Source: Streptomyces sp. NBC_00234 (lineage in GTDB: Bacteria; Actinomycetota; Actinomycetes; Streptomycetales; Streptomycetaceae). From it: a stretch of DNA of 64,000 bases. The position numbers and the translations under genes were made by a program. Under the pieces are notes generated by a model. That model was not told the DNA's origin and did not search any database. It was given only the letters and a program-made list of their open reading frames with translations. Of this stretch, positions 58,750 to 64,000 are shown piece by piece. The stretch covers positions 8,184,001-8,248,000 of the forward strand of contig NZ_CP108101.1 of NCBI RefSeq assembly GCF_036195325.1, given 5' to 3'. Position 1 is the first letter of the stretch; every line of letters begins with the position of its first letter.

Positions 58750-60216
58750 TCATCCAGTTCGCCGGGGCTTGGTCCCCTTCTTGTGGTGTGCTGGCCGGGT
58801 GTAGGACTCGGCGGTGGCGAGGACCCGCCCGACGTCGTAGCGAGTGGCGGGCCGCCGGTTCTTCGAGCCGAGCGGGCGGCCGGGGCCGGGCCGTGTGGGT
58901 TTCGGTGCACCGGCTGGTGTGCCGGTCTTCGCGTGCAGGTTCCTGAACCCGCGGCGGACGCGGGCGGGGGTGAGTTTGTTCGGTTCCGCTGGCCGTTCCC
59001 ACGGTCGGCGCAGATCCTGGGCGAGCGGACGGGCGAGCCGAAGTTGAGCGTGTGCGGCCAGGACGAGCCAGGTCCAGCGGTCGGCGGCCTGGGAGTCCCG
59101 GAGCTTCGGGCGGGTCCAGCCGAGGGTCTGCTTGAGGAGCCGGAAGGTGTGCTCCACGTCGAAGCGGCGGAGGAAGGCCTGCCAGCACCGGTCGACGTCC
59201 TCGGGGCGGGCGCCCGTGCCCGACCACCACAGCCAGACGGGCTTGTTCACCCCGCCGCTGGGCAGCTTCTCGACCGTCAGGCGGATCACAGTGCCCTCGA
59301 TGATCGGAAGCGGGCCCTCGTGGTCGAGCCAGGCGGCCCGGCGGGTGAGCCGGGGATGGAGCCGGTCCCACGCCTGCGCGGTCGCCGTCCCGTACCGGTC
59401 GGTGTTGGTGAAGGTCACCGCCGTGACCTCGCCCCAAGTCTCGGGCCGGCCGAAGACAAACTCACCACCATGTTTGGGCGGGCGTCCGCCCTGCGGCGGG
59501 CAGATCCACGGCACCGGGACCGGCTTGCGCATGACCCGGTCCGAGCGCAGCCGGCCCAGCACTTCGACTGGCAGATCACTCAGGAGGTGGGCGATGCGGG
59601 GCGCGTCGTAGCCGGCGTCGAGGACGACCAGGATGTTCGGGGCCCCTGTCTGCCATTGGCCGGCTTCGACGAGGCGTTCGACGACGTCGCGGACCTGGTC
59701 GGCGGTGACCGCAGCCAAGTCGGCGCCAGGCTCCAGCCGGATCGCGTCCAGCAGGGCCGTCCATGAGGTGCGGCCGGTCTCCAGGGCGGCGACGATCGAG
59801 TAGGGCCAGCCGGGCACCATCTGGTGCTTGCCCAGGCATCGGCCGAAGGTGTGGCAGAAGGAGCGGTCCGAGCAGGTATCGGCATCCGGCCGAAGCCACG
59901 GGGAGACGTCCACGGCCAGCACCAATCGGCCGTCGCTCGCCCGGGGCAACGGCACGCCTGCCAGCGCGCGACGAAGCCGAGCGACGTCGATCCGGCCTCG
60001 GTTGATCCCGGAGTACAGGGCCCCGTGCCCGCGTCGGTGTTCAGGCGCGAGCGCCAAGTCCACGAGGGTGCGGACCGGTCCGTCGGTGCACAGCAGCGCG
60101 TCACACAAGTCGAACAGGGCATCCGCCCGCGACGTCAGGCACGCGTACAGCTCAGACCGGAACTCCGACACCTTCGACAACGCGTCGCGTTGGACGCTGT
60201 GCTCGACCAGTCCCAC
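58750..60216 (-). CDS. Intact DDE transposase (NF041680/IS701-like)
   Basis: 488 residues, complete. FGRCLGKHQMVPGWPYSIVA, then the first catalytic aspartate region VDVSPWLRPDADTCSDRSFC; NILVVLDAGYDAPRIAHLLS carries the second; and FDVEHTFRLLKQTLGWTRPK holds the catalytic glutamate (E-H-T-F-R-x-x-K) followed by AHAQLRLARP. The basic C-terminus (RPGPGRPLGSKNRRPATRYD) fits DNA binding. It is the only intact transposase in the window and lies against the truncated end of an integrase, which it probably interrupted. No clear terminal repeats were found. Confidence 0.85.
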   Translation of the reverse strand: MGLVEHSVQRDALSKVSEFRSELYACLTSRADALFDLCDALLCTDGPVRTLVDLALAPEHRRGHGALYSGINRGRIDVARLRRALAGVPLPRASDGRLVLAVDVSPWLRPDADTCSDRSFCHTFGRCLGKHQMVPGWPYSIVAALETGRTSWTALLDAIRLEPGADLAAVTADQVRDVVERLVEAGQWQTGAPNILVVLDAGYDAPRIAHLLSDLPVEVLGRLRSDRVMRKPVPVPWICPPQGGRPPKHGGEFVFGRPETWGEVTAVTFTNTDRYGTATAQAWDRLHPRLTRRAAWLDHEGPLPIIEGTVIRLTVEKLPSGGVNKPVWLWWSGTGARPEDVDRCWQAFLRRFDVEHTFRLLKQTLGWTRPKLRDSQAADRWTWLVLAAHAQLRLARPLAQDLRRPWERPAEPNKLTPARVRRGFRNLHAKTGTPAGAPKPTRPGPGRPLGSKNRRPATRYDVGRVLATAESYTRPAHHKKGTKPRRTG

Positions 60217-60237
60217 GACCCCGGCCTCCGTGCTGGA

Positions 60238-61923
60238 TCAACCCTGAACACAGGATCGGGGCCCAGCCTCTCGCACGTTCGGTGAACTGGGGAAACTCCG
60301 AACAAGTTCGATCCCAGTTCGACACCGGTGGATAAACGACAAGCTCATCGCGGTGCGCATGTGCCCGTACTGAATGGCCAGCGCTACCAGCCCGCCCGGG
60401 CGGCGTGCAATGTGCCAGGCCAGAGTTCGGCGGAAGCGGTTCAGTCCGATCGCGCCGTACGGATCGTCGGGGACGGCCTCCTGGTCGCGGCCCAGCCGCC
60501 GCGCCAGGCCGGAGGCCCAGGCTGCGAAATCTTCGATGCGCCCGCGCAGCCCCTGCTGCCCGATAGAGGTGGCCGACGCGGTGGGGATGTTCCGGAAGGT
60601 GTGCGTGGCCGCGTCGAACAGAAGCCCTCCGTCAGGGGCAATCCTTTCCAGAACGCGGATCGCTGTGACGACCGGTGCGATGGCCACCCAGGGAACTTCG
60701 CGCGGGTGGCCGGCGGAGTGGTAGTTGCCTTCCTCGTCGGCGGCGTTCTTGAACACCCGCCCGTAGATCAGGTGGTGGTGGCCGTCCGGTTCGGGGCAGC
60801 AGCCGCTCTTCAGGCCCAGTACCTCCGCCGGGCGCATCCCGGTCAGGTAGGCCAGGACGATGAAACAGGCTGTGCCCAGGTGCCGCATGAGCGTGCGGGC
60901 CTCGGTGAAGTCGATGAATGCCGTCCACCGGGTGTCCCCCACGCGGCCGGTGACGGGGGTGCTCAGGGGGCACGGGCCCGGGTTGCTTCGCACGTACGGG
61001 AGCAGGTGCTGCCACGGCGCGGCGAACAAGAGCCCGTTGACCTGCATGGGGGAGCAGCCCACATGCCCGGCGATGTAGGTGTTGGCCAGGGCGTGGGCAT
61101 AGCCGGCGTTGGGGCGGGAGGGCACCGGCTGGCGACGGTCGATGAGGTCCTGCAGATAACGCTTCAGGCGGTCCTTCGAAGCGCGGCTTGGTTCGGTGTG
61201 CGCGGCGCCTTCGGCGAGCCGCTGGGCCTCCGCCCATGCGGCGAGGATGTCGTCGGCGAAGTCGTCGACCATCCGCAGCGCCCAGATGAGCAGCGGTCCC
61301 ATCGTGGCCGGGGAGATCGGCTCCGTAGCATTCTGGCCCCGCCCGGCTGATGGGGTGGCGGGGAGGAAGTCGTCAACGCCCAGGCGGTTCCAAGGCGGCA
61401 TCGCCATCCCCACCCCGGACCCGGCCCGGGTGGTTGCGGCGAAGGCCCACAGCCGGGTCAGGGCCACCAGGTCCTTGGTGACGTTGTCGCGGTGTGCGCC
61501 CGGCTGCCGGGCTAGCTGATCTGCCCAGGTGGCCCTCGCCGTCGGTGATCTGGTCCAGGCCGGTCAGGCCCTGGTGGTGCAGCCAGACGGTGAACCGCTG
61601 CCAGCGCAGCACGGTGTCGTGAATGCCGTGCGGGCCCAGGCGGGAGTGCCAGGTCGGATGCCCGGCCAGCACGCTCGCCAGCAACGGCGTGTTGATCATC
61701 ATCCAGGCCGCGAGCTGAACCTGGGGCCGCAAGGTTTCGGGGAAGTGCACCCAGTCCAGATGCGGCCTCGATGCGCTGGGGTTGGCGACCAGCGGGGCGA
61801 GATGCCAGAGATCGTCGGCATAGATCGAGACCGGAACCGGGCCGGCGCCAGAACCAGCGACGGTGCGACGACCGGGGTGTCCCAGGCCGGAAGCGCCGGC
61901 ACGTCGGCGGGCAGAGCACTCAC
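60238..61923 (-). pseudogene. Tyrosine-recombinase-type integrase, frameshifted and truncated
   Basis: GTG 61923 overlaps the stop of the preceding gene (GTGA). Segments: VSALPADVPALPAWDTPVVA, shift, VSIYADDLWHLAPLVANPSA and HFPETLRPQVQLAAWMMINT, shift near 61515, then one long frame with ALRMVDDFADDILAAWAEAQ, FIVLAYLTGMRPAEVLGLKS (first catalytic Arg), FRRTLAWHIARRPGGLVALA (H-x-x-R) and YGH. After the G-H motif the C-terminus (SFIHRCRTGIELVRSFPSSP) has no tyrosine, so the nucleophile is lost. Two frameshifts plus C-terminal loss make it non-functional. It belongs to the multi-gene integrase sets of actinomycetes. Confidence 0.8.
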
Positions 61924-62404
61924 CTGTCGAACTCTCCGTTCAGAAGCTGATCGATGACCGCACGATCGGTATCGGTGACCGCGCCCAGCGCGGCCTGCCA
62001 GATCGCGGCGATCCAAGTCGGGCGTGCAATTCGGCGAGCCGGGCATGGGCATCAGCCCAGTCCGCGTCCCACACCGCCGGATCCACGACGCCGCGCAGAT
62101 GGTCCAGTGCCTTCAACAGGTGGGCCAGGCGCGGGTGATGAGCGGGCGTGACCCGCGAATTCGGGCAGGCGGTGCACAACAGAAACGACGCCGCGCAGCC
62201 TTCCCCGGCCGGGCTGAAAGGGCTGTTCTCGAAGTCTGCGCAGCCCGTGGTCGCCGTCTCCAGGTCGCCCGCGGCCGGCTCGTCGGCCAGACGGGCGGCC
62301 AGGACGGACCCCGTTCAAGACAGCGGGTGTTCCGGCGGGTGTCGTCGTCTGCTCGGAGAGCGAAGAACGGCCGACCGACAACCCTCGGTTGTCGGTCGGC
62401 CGTA
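61920..62404 (-). pseudogene. Second integrase-set gene, broken
   Basis: Pieces read ADFENSPFSPAGEGC, then SFLLCTACPNSRVTPAHHPR and LAHLLKALDHLRGVVDPAVW, DADWADAHARLAELHARLG, then after a shift AALGAVTDTDRAVIDQLLNG and EFDR with the stop at 61920. The C-x-x-C-P region and the A-V-I-D-Q-L-L-N-G end are those of the large partner recombinase genes that precede the tyrosine recombinase in Streptomyces integrase sets. The N-terminal part is missing. Confidence 0.6.
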
Positions 62405-62425
62405 CGGCAGATCACAGCGTCGCCG

Positions 62426-62683
62426 TCACACCTTTTCCCGCTGGTCCATCCAATCGCCGATCTCGGCGGCGAACGCCTCGCGCAGGTCCCAAGCGGCGGT
62501 CCCGGCATTGGGGTCGGGTGTCCCGGCGAGGCGGGCGCGGGCGGCGACTGCGGCCGGCGCGGCGTACGGGTCGAGGTCGAGCGGGTAGGCGGTGCGATTG
62601 GGGCCGGTGTCCGTGAGCGCCCACCCGTCACTGCTGGTCCAGCTCAACGGCTTACTCAAGCTGAGTTGAGTATGTGCACTCAT
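62426..62683 (-). CDS. Small hypothetical protein, 85 residues
   Basis: Begins MSAHTQLSLSKPLSWTSSDG, then WALTDTGPNRTAYPLDLDPY and a C-terminal helix GTAAWDLREAFAAEIGDWMD. Acidic and cytoplasmic. Divergent from the DUF5707 gene (92 bp between). No known domain. Confidence 0.55.
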   Translation of the reverse strand: MSAHTQLSLSKPLSWTSSDGWALTDTGPNRTAYPLDLDPYAAPAAVAARARLAGTPDPNAGTAAWDLREAFAAEIGDWMDQREKV

Positions 62684-62775
62684 GCCCAGCAGGCCCTTGC
62701 GCAGCGAGTATCGGTGCAGCGGCGCAGCCGAGAGTGCCGACCTGATCCAGTTGAGACAATTACGGAGAATCTCTC

Positions 62776-63228
62776 ATGTCCCGACGTATTGCTCTGTCCG
62801 TGGCAGCCGGTGTCGTTGTTCTCGGAGGTGCAGGCACCTTCGCTCTCGCCTACGCCGGGGAGCAGCCTCTGGCTCTGGCGCACAGTACTGCCCGCTACAC
62901 CGCTCCCGACGGCGACCGCGACGGCTCGTTGACCTTCGCCACCGAGGTCACGGCGTCATCCGGTGTCAAGAGCGTGAAGGTGCTGGCCTGGCCGGAGAAC
63001 TCATCCTTCGCCAAGAAGGAGCTGACCACCAAGGACATGGCCGCCGTGGAGTCGGCCGTCTGCAAGCCCTCCGGTGAGGACACCGTGCGCTGCACCTACA
63101 CCGCCAAGGTCACCGGTTCCGACGCCGAGTCGTCCCCGCACGGTGTCTGGCACGTCGCCGTCCTGGCCACCGCGCAGGACGGCACCACGACCCTGGACAC
63201 CAAGGCGGCTGGTTTCACCGTCAGGTAA
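62776..63228 (+). CDS. Secreted DUF5707 protein
   Basis: 150 residues from ATG 62776. Sec signal RRIALSVAAGVVVLGGAGTF then ALAYA, then a beta-sandwich domain: TARYTAPDGDRDGSLTFATE, VTASSGVKSVKVLAWPENSS, DMAAVESAVCKPSGEDTVRC with two cysteines, TYTAKVTGSDAESSPHGVWH and VAVLATAQDGTTTLDTKAAG. This is the DUF5707 family of actinomycete secreted proteins. Role unknown. A perfect terminator follows. Confidence 0.85.
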   Translation: MSRRIALSVAAGVVVLGGAGTFALAYAGEQPLALAHSTARYTAPDGDRDGSLTFATEVTASSGVKSVKVLAWPENSSFAKKELTTKDMAAVESAVCKPSGEDTVRCTYTAKVTGSDAESSPHGVWHVAVLATAQDGTTTLDTKAAGFTVR

Positions 63229-63288
63229 CCACCCAAACGCGCACGTGATCGAGACCGAATCCATCTCTTCCAACTCCTCTGACCACGA

Positions 63289-63335
63289 AGCGGCCCCCCA
63301 CCCCGGACAAGTTCCGGGGTGGGGCCGCTTTTTTT
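63289..63335 (+). terminator. Rho-independent terminator with T-tract
   Basis: AGCGGCCCCCCACCCCGG pairs with CCGGGGTGGGGCCGCT across a 6-base loop, followed by seven T. It lies between the DUF5707 gene and the convergent DNA-binding protein gene. Confidence 0.95.
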
Positions 63336-63345
63336 GTTGTGCGGA

Positions 63346-63930
63346 TCAGTCGCTGATCAGTATCTTCCCCAGCGTCCGACGGTTCTCCTCGGACATGTGC
63401 TGCCGCAGTATCCGGTTCAACGCGTCCGGAGAGTCCCATGGCAACGCGGGGACGGGGCTGATCTTCGGCTTGGGAGCCGCCTGCGGCTTCTTGGGTCCGG
63501 CTTCCTTCTTGGCGGCGACTTGGGCCAGGGCAGCGCGGACAGCCGAGGTGAGAGCCTCCTGATCGATCTCCTGCCCCTTGGTGAGCGTCTTTGTGACGCC
63601 CTTGACCACACCCTTCACGACCTCTGCGGTCATGGGGCCTTCATCGGCCTCCACGGTGGTCTTGTAGACAGCCGTGGCGGCCTCCAAGTCGTACCCTTCG
63701 GCGACGGGAACCAGCTCCCAGATCACGGCCTGGTTCAGCCGAATCACTCGAATTCGAGTGGGATCGTTCGATTCCGAATCCATGGATTCGAACAGGGCCT
63801 GCGCGATCGGCCACATCCGGATCAGCTTGTCGGCCTGACCGCGACTCATGGCCCAACGCTTGTCGACGTAGTCATCGAAAGACGTGTGCTCCGCTCGGTA
63901 CAAGCGGCCGTCCCTGATATCTCCAGTGCC
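63346..63930 (-). CDS. Plasmid-type ParB/Kor-like DNA-binding protein, 5' end broken
   Basis: The frame runs from an in-frame TAA near 63933 to the stop at 63346. IRDGRLYRAEHTSFDDYVDK then RWAMSRGQADKLIRMWPIAQ is the helix-turn-helix region seen in Streptomyces plasmid partition and regulatory proteins (S-F-D-D-Y-V-x-x-R-W-x-M-S-R-x-Q-A-x-x-L-I). It is followed by RIRVIRLNQAVIWELVPVAE, a basic Lys/Pro/Ala linker, and a C-terminal helix SPDALNRILRQHMSEENRRT. Upstream of the TAA, ENLKVAFWAA and KALEI in other frames continue the usual N-terminus (E-N-L-K-L-A-F-W-A-A-x-K-A-L), so a frameshift has cut the gene. The window ends before its start. Confidence 0.65.
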   Translation of the reverse strand, partial: GTGDIRDGRLYRAEHTSFDDYVDKRWAMSRGQADKLIRMWPIAQALFESMDSESNDPTRIRVIRLNQAVIWELVPVAEGYDLEAATAVYKTTVEADEGPMTAEVVKGVVKGVTKTLTKGQEIDQEALTSAVRAALAQVAAKKEAGPKKPQAAPKPKISPVPALPWDSPDALNRILRQHMSEENRRTLGKILISD

Positions 63931-64000
63931 TTACGGCTGCCCAGAACGCGACCTTCAGGTTCTCTGTCGCCACCTCGCACCGAGCGAAGACGTCCTCTTC

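Noticed and set aside
58749..60290. Possible terminal repeats CCAGTTCGCCG / CCAGTTCACCG around the intact transposase
   Set aside because: Only 11 bases match with poor flanks, one copy overlaps the stop codon and the other lies in the integrase remnant. Too weak to define an element.

Overview
The window is high-GC DNA whose codon use, GTG starts and protein families (DUF1206, DUF5707, DUF2716, DUF6000, MmyB-type XRE regulators, DUF5937 ArsR regulators, IS112-like transposases) point to Streptomyces or a close relative. The very high density of broken transposases and decayed genes suggests a chromosome arm or an old integrated element rather than the core. No rRNA, tRNA or CRISPR array was seen. 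All annotation was done by eye; no database search was run.

Layout. 1-4 kb: DoxX fragment, LysR regulator, then an ISL3-type element whose matching 24-bp ends (1533 and 3930) enclose both a broken transposase and an intact orotate phosphoribosyltransferase-like gene. 4-7 kb: a PLP enzyme of the threonine synthase/lyase type, translationally coupled to a YheO/DauR-type regulator, then a SnoaL-like protein. 7-16 kb: IS5, IS630 and IS3 remnants between small hypothetical genes, an ATP-grasp protein, a Tat-exported amidase and a secreted protein. 16-22 kb: divergent ArsR/MFS pair with a palindromic operator, HEAT-like protein, IS112-like remnant, MerR regulator with its own operator, and a junction of three IS fragments. 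22-24 kb: YidD and decayed genes. 24-29 kb: a four-gene operon (zinc alcohol dehydrogenase, SDR, cyclophilin-like lipoprotein, MFS exporter) divergent from an XRE/MmyB regulator, with a palindrome between them. 30-43 kb: lamin-tail and DUF1206 proteins, a second MFS exporter, FG-GAP protein, GNAT, SnoaL, cupin, and pseudogenes (DUF2716, DUF6000, PNPOx, macro domain, several IS).

44-52.5 kb is the most coherent system: a GH1 beta-glycosidase divergent from a TetR regulator, a GH36 alpha-galactosidase coupled to an MFS sugar transporter, and a secreted metal-hydrolase-like protein with a discoidin domain. The same palindrome (AACRTGAGY-N3-RCTCAYGTT) lies in front of all three transcription units, and the GH36 and secreted-hydrolase promoters are copies of each other (TTGGCG, 17-bp spacer, -10). 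I infer one local regulon for galactoside or oligosaccharide uptake and breakdown under the TetR repressor.

53-64 kb: decayed mobile-element genes (possible mobilization protein, two tandem integrase-type genes, a plasmid-type DNA-binding protein) beside one intact DDE transposase, plus small membrane and secreted proteins. About a third of the recognisable genes in the window are broken.
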